Positions 1 to 8,603 of a stretch of DNA of 42,606 nucleotides are shown in pieces; position 1 is the first letter of the stretch, and each line of letters starts with the position of its first letter. The stretch lies in assembly GCA_903929035.1 (NCBI GenBank), contig CAIYTF010000018.1, positions 1-42,606 of the forward strand, written 5' to 3'. This DNA is from an uncultured Ignavibacteriales bacterium (GTDB lineage: Bacteria > Bacteroidota > Ignavibacteria > Ignavibacteriales > Ignavibacteriaceae). The position numbers and the translations under genes are program-made. The notes beneath the pieces are model-generated. The model ran no database searches and had not been told where the DNA came from. It worked only from the letters and a program-made list of their open reading frames with translations.

Positions 1-79
1 CCTTCGGGGACATAGATGCTTTTTATCATTCTCCCGTGAGTTGTCACTCACGGTTATTCAAATTTAGTCCCTTTGGGAC
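1..79. repeat. Palindromic intergenic repeat, partial copies
   Basis: This stretch lies 3' of the DUF1460 gene and holds two hairpins. CCGTGAGT and ACTCACGG (34-53) form a perfect 8-bp stem with loop TGTC. GTCCC and GGGAC (67-79) form a 5-bp stem with loop TTT. The first 14 bases resemble bases 70-83 (CCTTYGGGACATA-like), so one repeat unit of about 69 bp plus a truncated second copy seems to run off the window edge. A related piece occurs at 8914-8933, with 17 of 20 bases matching 46-65. The hairpins may also terminate transcription of the minus-strand operon, but there is no clear T-run. Confidence 0.5.
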
Positions 80-134
80 ATAATATCCGTACCATATATT
101 TTCTTGATTTCAGGAGACTGAGTAGTTACATAAT

Positions 135-980
135 TTAATTCAATAGAGGATGCGCTACTATTATACCTGTATGTTTCTTGATGTTGATAATATAATCCGA
201 AAGCGGTTTATTAGTGATTTGAACCAATTTCCCTGCACTTGGCGCGTGAATGAGATTCAATTTACCCTGACTATCTCTAACTGCAATTCCTATATGCCCC
301 ACATCCAATCCTGAAAATGATGTTGTAAAAGCAATAATATCGCCTTCATTGATTTTGGCTTCTATTATTTTAATTTTGTGCTTGGGAATAACATAAAATT
401 CCAGCTCAGAAATACGTTTTTCAATATTTCTTATGGTATCAATTCTTTCAGGCGATGAAATTAACGCACTGTAGAATTTCGGATTTGATGACATATATGA
501 AACATCGAAAGTCTTTTTTTCGCCTTCCAATTCACGTGTAATGTCTTTTACTATTTTCTTCTTCACGTTATCTGAAATCCATTCACTAAAATAATGGAGC
601 CTTGAACAATACCCATTCATAATTCCGTTTCGATAGCGGATACCACTCAATTCCTTTTTAAAATAATTGTAGTCTTCGTTCACGATAAAAGTTCTGCTTA
701 GAGCCAGCACAGTCTCCACAAATGTGGTACAATCAAATCCTTTTAAATTTACAACCAAATCTTCGTTTTCGGATACTTCCAAACTATGTTCAATATACGG
801 ATACCCTATAAATGATTGAGCTGTTTTTTTAATGACTGATGCGAGCGTTTCATCCGGATTTTTATTTTGCAGGAAAACATTCTTTTGTTCGTAAAACAGT
901 TTTTCTTGTCCGTTTTGCATATTTTGTCCAAAAATAAAATTGGATAAAACAATAAATAACAAGCTGAATAGCTTTATCAA
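135..980 (-). CDS. DUF1460 family NlpC/P60-like cysteine hydrolase, secreted
   Basis: This 281-residue protein has a signal peptide (about residues 1-19, ending in FGQ). It carries the hallmarks of the DUF1460 family, which belongs to the papain-like NlpC/P60 amidase superfamily: GFDCTTFVE with the candidate nucleophile Cys84, CSRLHYFSEW at 125-134, and DVGHIGIAV with the candidate catalytic His229. Family members are thought to act on peptidoglycan or small amide substrates in the periplasm; the substrate here is unknown. The start codon is TTG, overlapping the dnaB stop codon as TTGA, with AGAGG about 10 nt upstream. It is therefore probably translationally coupled to dnaB, as the last gene of a UDG-dnaB-DUF1460 operon. 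The family call is confident; the role is not. Confidence 0.85.
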   Translation of the reverse strand: MIKLFSLLFIVLSNFIFGQNMQNGQEKLFYEQKNVFLQNKNPDETLASVIKKTAQSFIGYPYIEHSLEVSENEDLVVNLKGFDCTTFVETVLALSRTFIVNEDYNYFKKELSGIRYRNGIMNGYCSRLHYFSEWISDNVKKKIVKDITRELEGEKKTFDVSYMSSNPKFYSALISSPERIDTIRNIEKRISELEFYVIPKHKIKIIEAKINEGDIIAFTTSFSGLDVGHIGIAVRDSQGKLNLIHAPSAGKLVQITNKPLSDYIINIKKHTGIIVAHPLLN

Positions 981-2404
981 AACGGTGCATCCTCTATCAT
1001 TGATGGAGGATAATCTGCAACAGGCGTTTGCGAACCATAAAAATCGCGCCCGACTTTATCTTTGCTGACAAATTTTGCGAACTGTTCAACAAACAACAGC
1101 TCCACTGTTCCCGTAGGACCGTTCCTGTGTTTTGCAATAATTATTTCGGCAGCACCAGAATTTTCACTCTTCTGGTCATTTTCTCTGTCCGGTTTCCTAT
1201 CGTAATATTCCGGACGATGAATAAACATTACCACGTCCGCATCCTGCTCAATCGAACCGGATTCGCGCAAATCCGATAGCTGCGGGCGTTTATCAACGCG
1301 TTTCTCGACTTCGCGATTTAGCTGTGCTAACGCGATTATCGGAATTTCAAGTTCCTTGGCTAATGCTTTTAGTGAACGCGATATATGCGATATTTCTCTT
1401 TCTCTGTTGTCGGACTTATCCGAACCGTGCATTAACTGAAGGTAATCAATAATTACAAGCCCGACTCCTCTTTCTTTTACCATTCTTCTTGTTTTTGCAC
1501 GAATTTCAAGTACTGTCTGCGCGGGTGAATCATCGATATAAATTGGGAGTTTCACGAGCTGCGCGGCACCTTTAGATAATTTGTATGATTGATTCAACGG
1601 CAGCTTTCCGGTTCGCACGGCAAAAGCATCTAATTCAGCTTCAGCACACAAAATTCTCATAACAAGCTGGTCTTGGGACATTTCAAGACTAAACACACCC
1701 ACCGGTATATGCTGTGCTGCCTGTGTAGCTATATTTAACGCGAATGCTGTCTTTCCCATTGAAGGTCTCGCGGCTAAAATTACCAAATCTGATTTCTGAA
1801 AACCACCCAATTTATCATCAAGGTCCATATATCCTGTCGGAACTGCCAGCTTTTTAGAACTATCCGAGTGGATAGAATCAATATACTCCATTACTTTGGT
1901 TACAGCATCCTTTATGGGTATATATGTCTTCTTAATGTGTTTCTCGGTGATTTGAAAAATCTTTTTTTCCGCGATTTCTAGAATTGATAGTGCATCATCC
2001 TGAGCGTCATAAGCACTTGCTGCTATTTCGTGGCTTATGCCTATTAACTCCCGCAGAATTGATCGTTCAATTATTATTCTGCTGTGAAAATCATAATTAC
2101 CCGCGGTGGAAATTTCCTGAGTAATTTCAGCTAAATATAACGCTCCGCCAGCTTCTTCCAACTGCCCTAATTTTTCCAATTCGGAAAGAACCGTCACATT
2201 GTCAACGGGTTCACTCGCTTTAAAAAGGTTTACAACAGCCCTGAAAATCAGCCTGTGCCGTTTAACATAAAACACTTCTTCGTTAAGCGAATACACGCCT
2301 TTCATAACTGCCTGCTGATCTATAAGCAGCGCGCCAAGAACCATTTTTTCTATATCGGGAGCTGAAGGGACCCTGAACCCTTCTCCATTTTTTTCTATAC
2401 TCAT
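977..2404 (-). CDS. dnaB: Replicative DNA helicase DnaB
   Basis: This 475-residue protein has the normal DnaB length and the two-domain layout. The N-terminal helical domain (about 15-120) binds primase and supports the hexamer. The RecA-like domain (about 170-450) carries Walker A ARPSMGKT at 212-219, SLEMS at 239-243, Walker B VIIDYLQL at 317-324 and the arginine-finger region KHRNGPTG at 425-432. It unwinds DNA at the replication fork using ATP or GTP. I see no intein. It starts with ATG, 18 bp after the uracil-DNA glycosylase stop codon, and its stop codon overlaps the start of the DUF1460 gene, so the three genes look like one operon. Confidence 0.97.
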   Translation of the reverse strand: MSIEKNGEGFRVPSAPDIEKMVLGALLIDQQAVMKGVYSLNEEVFYVKRHRLIFRAVVNLFKASEPVDNVTVLSELEKLGQLEEAGGALYLAEITQEISTAGNYDFHSRIIIERSILRELIGISHEIAASAYDAQDDALSILEIAEKKIFQITEKHIKKTYIPIKDAVTKVMEYIDSIHSDSSKKLAVPTGYMDLDDKLGGFQKSDLVILAARPSMGKTAFALNIATQAAQHIPVGVFSLEMSQDQLVMRILCAEAELDAFAVRTGKLPLNQSYKLSKGAAQLVKLPIYIDDSPAQTVLEIRAKTRRMVKERGVGLVIIDYLQLMHGSDKSDNREREISHISRSLKALAKELEIPIIALAQLNREVEKRVDKRPQLSDLRESGSIEQDADVVMFIHRPEYYDRKPDRENDQKSENSGAAEIIIAKHRNGPTGTVELLFVEQFAKFVSKDKVGRDFYGSQTPVADYPPSMIEDAPF

Positions 2405-2422
2405 TTAGCGAACTAAGACTTT

Positions 2423-3178
2423 CTATTTATTAAGGTTATCATATTTATTCCTAAAAATTTGAACATCCTCCCAGCAATCCTTTTTAAAAGCCGGATTTCG
2501 CAGCAATGCTGCCGGATGATAGGTAACCATTGCAATTGCATTCCCGACTTTATATTCTTTTAACCGCATACTTTTCAACGTGCCCTGCAAGTTCAATAAT
2601 GCTTCCGAAGCCGTTGCCCCAAGGCACAAAATTAATTGGGGATTTATAAGTTCAATTTGTTTATAAAGATATGGAATACATTTTTCAATCTCAGTCGGCA
2701 GCGGCTTCCGGTTTTCGGGAGGACGGCATTTAACTATATTGGCAATATAAATATCCTCTCGTGTAAACTTAATGGCAGCAAGAATATCGTTCAAAAGCTT
2801 TCCGGCTCGCCCGACAAATGGTTCGCCTTGTTCATCTTCATCTGCTCCGGGTCCTTCACCAATCAGCATAACTTTTGATAGAGGATTTCCGACACCAAAA
2901 ACAAACTTATTTCTGGTCGCGCCAAGAGGACAAAGTTGACAATTGCATATTAGCGAGTTAAATTCAGCTAAAGTGCCAGCTTCAGGAAAATCAGTGGTAA
3001 TGTTAATAGATTCACTATTGTATTTTTCAGTACTTTTTTCATTTCTCATTGGTTCAATTTCAATAGGGCTTGCAATTTTATATTCTGTTTCAGGTAATTT
3101 TGGCAGAAATAATTCATCTCCGAATATGTTTCGCTGTAGAGATAATCTTTCAATTATTTCACTATTTTGTTTAGGCAT
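2423..3178 (-). CDS. udg: Family-4 uracil-DNA glycosylase (Fe-S type)
   Basis: This 251-residue enzyme removes uracil from DNA to start base-excision repair. Four cysteines placed as in the 4Fe-4S cluster of family-4 UDGs are visible: Cys80 and Cys83 (CxxC), Cys151 and Cys167. The active-site motif [20 protein letters not shown] spans 107-126, and the leucine-loop motif HPAALLRNP spans 221-229. Residues 1-70 are a poorly conserved charged extension in front of the catalytic core; similar extensions occur in phage-SPO1-polymerase-like UDGs, from memory. The start is ATG. The gene lies 18 bp upstream of dnaB, which suits a replication and repair operon. Upstream are AT-rich repeats and a MITE-like element rather than another gene. 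Confidence 0.93.
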   Translation of the reverse strand: MPKQNSEIIERLSLQRNIFGDELFLPKLPETEYKIASPIEIEPMRNEKSTEKYNSESINITTDFPEAGTLAEFNSLICNCQLCPLGATRNKFVFGVGNPLSKVMLIGEGPGADEDEQGEPFVGRAGKLLNDILAAIKFTREDIYIANIVKCRPPENRKPLPTEIEKCIPYLYKQIELINPQLILCLGATASEALLNLQGTLKSMRLKEYKVGNAIAMVTYHPAALLRNPAFKKDCWEDVQIFRNKYDNLNK

Positions 3179-3185
3179 TTCTTAA

Positions 3186-3270
3186 TTGTTAGTTGTTAAT
3201 GGTAAATTGTAAATTATAAATTATTAATGGTAAATTGTTAGCTGTTAATGGTCGGTTTTTTAATTAACCA
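3186..3270. repeat. AT-rich TTAATGGT/TAAATTGT repeat cluster
   Basis: Several imperfect copies of a unit like TTGTTAGTTGTTAATGGTAA sit between the UDG start and the MITE-like element. The same family appears at 3380-3399, 4985-5019 and 30516-30548, each time at or next to the 3' end of a gene. It looks like a dispersed low-complexity repeat; no function is evident. Confidence 0.5.
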
Positions 3271-3379
3271 TTAATGAGTCCACTCTAAAAAGCCCAAAAA
3301 TAGCTTTTTCGAATTCGATTTTGGCTCAAAAACAAAACATTTTTTCGTAAAATATACCTTTTTAGACCGGACTCATTAA
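3271..3379. mobile_element. MITE-like element, 109 bp with 22-bp terminal inverted repeats
   Basis: The left end (3271-3292, TTAATGAGTCC then ACTCTAAAAAG) and the right end (3358-3379) are inverted copies that match at 20 of 22 positions; the only differences are the AC/GG pair at positions 12-13. The 65-bp interior has no coding capacity and includes the palindrome TCGAATTCGA. Terminal repeats without a transposase are what a miniature inverted-repeat transposable element looks like. A clean target-site duplication cannot be read because the flanks are themselves AT-rich repeats. It sits between coaBC and the UDG gene, so it may have separated a former operon. Confidence 0.6.
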
Positions 3380-3396
3380 TAATTTACAATTAACCA

Positions 3397-4608
3397 TTAA
3401 AGTATTTCATCTAAAATATAATGAGCAACTTGAAATTTCGATTTTGTTGTTATTGTCACAGGTTCCTTATCGGGGAATAATATAGTTACGTTATTCGTAT
3501 CAACTTCAAAACCGCCATCTCTGTCCGATGCCGAATTTAGAACTATCATATCAATGTTTTTTTCTGATAATTTATTTTTAGCATTTTCAATTTCATTCTC
3601 GCTCTCAAGCGCGAAACCGACTATGAATTTCCCCGATTTATCTATGTTTTTTAAGACATCCTTTGTCCGCTTTAATTCAAGAGTGATAGTTTCGCTTCCT
3701 TTTTTAATTTTTTGCTTTGAGTATTCGACAGGGGTATAATCTGCAACAGCTGCTGCCATAATTAAAATATCGTATTTAGGCAGGTGAGAGACCACTTCCT
3801 TCAGCATTTCATCGGCTGAACGAATTTCCTTCTTTTCAATATCATTATAGATTGATACCGTACTATGACCTGAAATAACAGTCACCATCGCGCCTCGTAA
3901 ATAAGCGGCTTTCGCGATTGCATATCCCATTTTACCGCTCGAACGATTACCGAGAAAACGGACAGGGTCAATATCTTCAAATGTTGGTCCGGCGGATACA
4001 AGAATTTTCTTTCCCGCTAAATCTTTTTCATAGCCCATTAGAACTGTTTCACAGCAATCGATAATTTTTGCCGTCTCAGGAAGCCGCCCAACACCTACAA
4101 GACCGCTTGCTAACTCACCGGATTCAGCTTGAAGTATATGGATACCGTGTTTCTCCAATTTTTTAATATTTTTTTCTGAAACGGTATTCAAGTACATATC
4201 TTCATCAGCGGCGGGACAAACAATAAGCGGACAACGCCTTGAAAGGGCAAGTATCGTGACTGGATTATCACACAATCCGTGAGCAATCTTTGCAATTGTA
4301 TTCATCGTGGCGGGAGCGATAACATATAAGTCCGCCCATAGGGACAGATCAATATGCCAAGTGCCTTGTCCATTTCTGCCCAAAACATCCGTGATTACGG
4401 AGTTTTTTGAAAGTGTTGATAATGTAAGTTCATTAACAAACGCGAGTGCAGAGGGAGTGGTTACTACTCTAACTTCCGCTCCTCGCCGGATTAATTCGCG
4501 AATCAAGAAATAATTCTTATAAGCCGCGATTCCGCCGGTTATTCCCAATAAAATCTTCTTTCCGTTCAACCCGTTTAAGGGATCAATATCGCTAATTTTT
4601 ATGCTCAA
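3397..4608 (-). CDS. coaBC: Bifunctional phosphopantothenoylcysteine decarboxylase / phosphopantothenate-cysteine ligase
   Basis: This 403-residue protein joins two steps of coenzyme A synthesis. CoaC, the flavin-dependent decarboxylase (about 15-185), shows GITGGIAAYK at 22-31, His85 in the WHIDLS motif, and APATMNTIAK. CoaB, the ligase (about 195-403), shows AGPTFEDIDPVRFLGNRSSG at 206-225, AAAVADY at 285-291, KIKK at 300-303 and FALE at 332-335. Two canonical decarboxylase motifs differ. The PAMNxxM region reads PAADEDMY (132-139), and the cysteine of the LACG...GRM substrate flap is Ser168 (LASGLVGVGRL). Related phyla share at least part of this pattern as I recall, so activity is not excluded. 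The start is TTG, with GGAG about 10 nt upstream; no nearer ATG exists. The stop codon lies inside an AT-rich repeat. Confidence 0.93.
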   Translation of the reverse strand: MSIKISDIDPLNGLNGKKILLGITGGIAAYKNYFLIRELIRRGAEVRVVTTPSALAFVNELTLSTLSKNSVITDVLGRNGQGTWHIDLSLWADLYVIAPATMNTIAKIAHGLCDNPVTILALSRRCPLIVCPAADEDMYLNTVSEKNIKKLEKHGIHILQAESGELASGLVGVGRLPETAKIIDCCETVLMGYEKDLAGKKILVSAGPTFEDIDPVRFLGNRSSGKMGYAIAKAAYLRGAMVTVISGHSTVSIYNDIEKKEIRSADEMLKEVVSHLPKYDILIMAAAVADYTPVEYSKQKIKKGSETITLELKRTKDVLKNIDKSGKFIVGFALESENEIENAKNKLSEKNIDMIVLNSASDRDGGFEVDTNNVTILFPDKEPVTITTKSKFQVAHYILDEIL

Positions 4609-5009
4609 ATTAAAAATTCTCCGTTTAAATATCTTGGATAATTACCACTTGAAATTAGCTAAAATATCAATGCTTATAAAGGAATTTTTTTTTGAAGACT
4701 ATACTATGCGGATTTGAAGTTATCGGGAAAAATCATTAACTCTTTCGTAATTGTTTAGGTCTCTAACAATTCTCCGTTAGGAAATCTATGTTGTATCTTG
4801 TGTCAATATCGAAACGTATATTCCAATACGGGAAATCGCGGTCTTGGTTTTTGGCGGTTTCTACAATCATAAATTCTCCCGCGAAACGGTACAGGCTCTA
4901 TCGGTAAATAAAAATATTTACCGCGTATTGATTTTTGCTTTGAATGACAGTATCTAACTTGTTGTCGGTTTGGTCTGAATCTCCTCAATTAACAATTTAC
5001 AACTAACCA
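4609..5009. other. Non-coding gap between coaBC and the PAS kinase
   Basis: This 401-bp stretch contains no convincing gene; a 61-codon open frame at 4803-4988 is arginine-rich and matches nothing I know. It holds a small hairpin (CTAAC...GTTAG near 4765-4785). It also holds the downstream copy of a direct repeat (4951-4980) whose partner lies beyond the other end of the kinase at 8971-9000, and the start of an AT-rich repeat at 4985. The coaBC promoter should lie in the lower half, but I found no match to the -33/-7 pattern. Confidence 0.5.
4951..4980 (+). repeat. Direct repeat flanking the PAS kinase, copy 1
   Basis: The core at 4952-4978 (ATCTAACTTGTT, then TCGG, then TTGGT and TGA) matches 8972-8998 in the same orientation at 24 of 27 positions. 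The two copies bracket the multi-PAS kinase. They may be debris of an older repeat or element. Confidence 0.45.
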
Positions 5010-5019
5010 TTAACAATTA
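4985..5019. repeat. AT-rich repeat at the kinase 3' end
   Basis: Sequence of the type CAATTAACAATTTACAACTA followed by ACCATTAACAATT. It includes the TAA stop codon of the kinase, so the last residues (NNC) are read from the repeat. It is the same family as 3186-3270. Confidence 0.45.
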
Positions 5020-8000
5020 TTTTTTTGTATCGTAAAATAAAACGTACTCCCGACACCCTCTTTGCTTTCTACCCAAATTTTGCCGCCGTGCTTTTCGATA
5101 AATTCTTTGCATAGAATTAATCCCAAACCGGTGCTTGGTTCGTTTTCTGTTCCGGTTGTGCCTACTTTTTCGCCGACTATAAAAAGCTTATCAATCACAT
5201 CTTTGCGAATGCCGACACCGGTATCTGTTACCGATATTTCAATCATTCCGTCCTGTGTTTCATTTGCTCTGACTGTAACTTTGCCTCCTCTTTCCGTGAA
5301 TTTCACGGCATTTGTTAAAAGATTTCTAATAACGGTACTTATCATTTTCTCATCGGCAAATATTTTTTCAACTTCCGTGCTTTCCCCGATAGAATCGGGA
5401 CAAGCGCGGAAGATGGTAATTTCTTTTTGCCTCGCTCTTTCTTCTATTGATTTTATGCTCTGCAAAAAAACATCAGATAACCTTAGTTCTTTAGGAGTAA
5501 AATCGACCATATCTTTTTGAACTATAGCCCATTCCAATAGATTTTCCAACAACTGATAAACATTTACCACCGATTTACGCAATAATTTACTCATTTGAAC
5601 GAATTCCTCTATTGACAACATTTTGTCTTTAGCTGTCATCAGTTCGGTCAATCCCAATAATCCGGTGAAAGGACTTCTCAAGTCGTGAGCAATAATTGAA
5701 AAAAACTTGTCTTTCTCGGAATTTGCCTTTTCCAGCTTGATGTTCGATTCAATGATTTCCTCTTCCGCCAATTTCAAAAGTGTGACGTTTTCGTGGGATA
5801 CAACAAGCGAAATATTCCCATCACTTACAAAGCGGGTGATTCTTCCAATGAACCACCTTTTTTCATTTGGAGAATGACACGGGTATTCGAGTTCAAAAAT
5901 ATCCCGTTCTCCCTTGAGCATAGAACGAATACCTGCCGCGAATGCACCCGATTCTATTGAATCAGAAAAGTAAAAAGATCCAGCATCGCACACTGCAAGA
6001 TAATTAGCCCCTTCACAAAGGTTATATGTACCATCCGAATTGGCACCGGCAAAATTACGCCACGCTCGATTTACCCCTATGATAATGCAGTTTTCATCAA
6101 GAATTGCTATATGTGCCGATAAGGCACCCAATACCGCGTTGATGAATCGTTCCGATCTTTGGAGAGCTTCTTCGGCCTGTTTACGTTCTGTGATGTCGCG
6201 GTAATTCATTATCACGCCGCCAATAACGGGATCATTCGCGAGATTTTTGGCTGAGAGTTCTACCGGCTTATAACTCCCGTCTTTACATTTATATCTGAAA
6301 ACCACTGTTGTTTCCGCATTGTCTTTTTCTATAATAGATGAGAATTCTATTTGCAAACGCTCAAGGTCATCCGGATGAATCGTGTCCCATCCGTTAAGGC
6401 CAACAATGTCCTGCTGGGGCCATCCGAACCATTTCTCGATATTTGGACTTCTATATTTCATAACCCCGTCAATGCCCATTATGACAATTACGTCCGAAAT
6501 ATTAGCTATCATCGAACTGTGTTTTGCTTCACTCTCTCGGATAGCGTCTTCCATTCGCTTGCGTTCGGTAATGTCGCGGTAATTCATTATCACGCCGCCA
6601 ATAAGAGGATCATTCACCAGATTCTTGGCTGTGAGTTCTATCGGCTTATAACTCCCGTCTTTACATTTATATTTGTAAACCACTGTTGTTGTCGCGTTAT
6701 CTTTTTCCAAGAGAGAATAGAATTCCTTTTGAATACGGTCAAGGTCATCCGGATGAACCGTTTCCCAGCCATTTGTTCCTACAAGGTCTCGCGGCTGCCA
6801 TCCAAACCATTTCTCGATATTCGGACTTTTATATTTCATAATGCCGTCAATGCCCATTATGGCAATTACATCCGAAATATTTGCTATCATTGAACTATGT
6901 TTTGCTTCACTCTCCCGGATAGCGTCTTCCATCAGCCTGTGCTCGGTAACATCGCGTTGGACAAATAATATACTTTCGCTGTTGCCGAAAGAATCATACA
7001 AAACACAGGAATTTGTTTCAATAAAGAACCTGCTGCCGTCTTTTTTGATCGCGAGATATTGCTCAAGTTCATTTCCGCGCTTACCGGCAATCAGTTTACG
7101 AATACTATCAGTAAACTTTTCGTGATAGGGGGGATCAATAAATTCTAATGCATTTTTACCAAACATTTCATCTTTCTGCTTGATTGAATACCCGTACATT
7201 TCTATTAATTTATCTGACATAAGCTGGAGCTTCCCTTCAAATGAAATTATTCCTACTCCGTCAGGCGATGCGGATATAATGGCTTGAAGTCTTTGGTTAC
7301 TCTGTCGTAATTCTTCTTCTTTCTGTTTGCGTTCTGTAATATCTTCTTTAACAGCTACAAAATGAGTGATATTTCTTTCTGAATCGAGTATCGTAGAGAT
7401 GTTAGCCGATTCCCAATATAAGTCGCCGTTTTTCTTTTTGTTTTGAAATTCTCCTACCCATTCTTTGCCGGACAAAAGGCGGGACCAAAGTTCTTGATAA
7501 ATTTCAGGTGTGGTATTTCCGGATTTTAATATTCTCGGATTATTGCCAAAAGCTTCTTCCCTTGTATAGCCGGTAAGGGAGCAAAATCTTGGATTTACAT
7601 ATTCGATATTTCCATAGTGGTTTGTTATTACAATAGAAACGGGAGCTTGTTCAACCGCCTTGTGAAGTTTGCTGATTTCTTCCTGTGCTTTTATGCGCTC
7701 GGTTATGTCTCGTGCCGAAGCATAAAGATACTTCCTGTTTTCAATAGTAACACCTGTCGCGTTAATCTCGACATATCTGTAGCCCTCTCCTCTATCCGTT
7801 CTTAATTTCGTCTCAAACACCCCGCTGTGATTGATTAATTCGTTTATCTTAACCAACAAATCTTCGTTAGACCATTCAGCATACAATTCCGCGGCATTCA
7901 TTCGCAGTAGCTCTTCGCGGGTATATCCCGATAGTCTGCAAAATGAATCATTTGCTTCTACGACATTCCCGTTCTCGTCAAGGATGTGAATGCCGTCACT

Positions 8001-8603
8001 TGCCATTTGGAGTATTGTTTTGTCGCGTAAGGCTAACGCGTCAAGAGCATCTTGTGTTTTCTTTCGTTCGGTGATATCAATCGCGTTTACGTGGCATTGC
8101 TCCATATTTTCGTCACGTATGCCCGTAAGCTGCACATACTTCGGAATGTCTTCATTCGCCGATAGGCAGACTTCGCGGACTTCATTGGCTTTGCCGGAAA
8201 AAACTTCCTTGAGAAAAGAATTGAAAACCTGTCTCGTCTGCACAGTTACAAAAAAGCCAAACCAGCTGTTTATTATAAGCAAGCGTTCTTTGCCAAGCAT
8301 CTGAGCCCCGCGGTGGTTTAACCCGAGTATATTGCCTTCTTTGGAAAGAGTGAAATAACCGGATGGGGCAAAATCGTATAGATCGGTATATTTTTGTGTG
8401 GCAGCCTCGGCTTTTTCGGCGGCGATTTCTGCTCTCTCTTTTGCCAGCAGCAACTCTTCATTCTGCAGTTCCAACTCGATCTGGTGTACTTCCAGTTCGT
8501 GAATAAGTTTCAGCTTGTCAATCTCGGAAAGGTCAAATCTTGATTTTTTATTTTTCAGCGATTCTTCTGCTTTTTGTCGAATCGATAAGTTGTCTTGTTC
8601 CAT
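5010..8603 (-). CDS. Soluble multi-PAS sensor histidine kinase (seven PAS domains)
   Basis: The 1197-residue protein from this start has a helical N-terminus with the usual HELEVHQIELELQNEEL segment, then seven PAS/PAC units (about 71-180, 186-307, 309-426, 434-555, 564-681, 690-807 and 814-940), most closing with a D-I-T-E-R linker. A HisKA domain follows with phospho-acceptor His973 (IIAHDLRSPF), then a HATPase domain with N-box NLLTNAVKFT (1094-1103), G1 DTGVGI (1127-1132) and G2 STGLGL. There is no membrane segment and no receiver, so it is probably a cytoplasmic orphan sensor; no response regulator is adjacent. PAS5 and PAS6 are a tandem duplication with a 126-residue period. The frame stays open to an ATG at 8831 (1273 aa). 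I prefer the ATG at 8603 because the preceding 76 residues are unlike the family and the predicted transcription start is near 8832. Confidence 0.9.
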   Translation of the reverse strand: MEQDNLSIRQKAEESLKNKKSRFDLSEIDKLKLIHELEVHQIELELQNEELLLAKERAEIAAEKAEAATQKYTDLYDFAPSGYFTLSKEGNILGLNHRGAQMLGKERLLIINSWFGFFVTVQTRQVFNSFLKEVFSGKANEVREVCLSANEDIPKYVQLTGIRDENMEQCHVNAIDITERKKTQDALDALALRDKTILQMASDGIHILDENGNVVEANDSFCRLSGYTREELLRMNAAELYAEWSNEDLLVKINELINHSGVFETKLRTDRGEGYRYVEINATGVTIENRKYLYASARDITERIKAQEEISKLHKAVEQAPVSIVITNHYGNIEYVNPRFCSLTGYTREEAFGNNPRILKSGNTTPEIYQELWSRLLSGKEWVGEFQNKKKNGDLYWESANISTILDSERNITHFVAVKEDITERKQKEEELRQSNQRLQAIISASPDGVGIISFEGKLQLMSDKLIEMYGYSIKQKDEMFGKNALEFIDPPYHEKFTDSIRKLIAGKRGNELEQYLAIKKDGSRFFIETNSCVLYDSFGNSESILFVQRDVTEHRLMEDAIRESEAKHSSMIANISDVIAIMGIDGIMKYKSPNIEKWFGWQPRDLVGTNGWETVHPDDLDRIQKEFYSLLEKDNATTTVVYKYKCKDGSYKPIELTAKNLVNDPLIGGVIMNYRDITERKRMEDAIRESEAKHSSMIANISDVIVIMGIDGVMKYRSPNIEKWFGWPQQDIVGLNGWDTIHPDDLERLQIEFSSIIEKDNAETTVVFRYKCKDGSYKPVELSAKNLANDPVIGGVIMNYRDITERKQAEEALQRSERFINAVLGALSAHIAILDENCIIIGVNRAWRNFAGANSDGTYNLCEGANYLAVCDAGSFYFSDSIESGAFAAGIRSMLKGERDIFELEYPCHSPNEKRWFIGRITRFVSDGNISLVVSHENVTLLKLAEEEIIESNIKLEKANSEKDKFFSIIAHDLRSPFTGLLGLTELMTAKDKMLSIEEFVQMSKLLRKSVVNVYQLLENLLEWAIVQKDMVDFTPKELRLSDVFLQSIKSIEERARQKEITIFRACPDSIGESTEVEKIFADEKMISTVIRNLLTNAVKFTERGGKVTVRANETQDGMIEISVTDTGVGIRKDVIDKLFIVGEKVGTTGTENEPSTGLGLILCKEFIEKHGGKIWVESKEGVGSTFYFTIQKNNC
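6177..6932 (-). repeat. Tandem intragenic PAS duplication (2 x 378 bp)
   Basis: Two consecutive 378-bp units, 6555-6932 and 6177-6554, encode near-identical PAS domains; each protein unit begins (R)MEDAIRESEAKHSS or its end-equivalent and ends RDITERK. Nucleotide identity is high as well: for example GTCGCGGTAATTCATTATCA occurs in both at about 6195 and 6573. This indicates a recent unequal duplication or ongoing gene conversion. Confidence 0.8.

Noticed and set aside
3295-3330. Outward promoter inside the MITE-like element (TATTTTTG box on the minus strand)
   Set aside because: The nearest CAAA/TTTG partner is 24 bp away, and the box falls in A-rich sequence where chance matches are common.
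4803-4988. 61-codon minus-strand frame in the coaBC-kinase gap
   Set aside because: Composition is unusual for a real protein, no ribosome-binding site, and it covers repeat debris.
6351-6893. 180-codon plus-strand frame opposite the PAS kinase
   Set aside because: It lies fully antisense to well-conserved PAS coding sequence; the repeated pattern in it only mirrors the PAS duplication.
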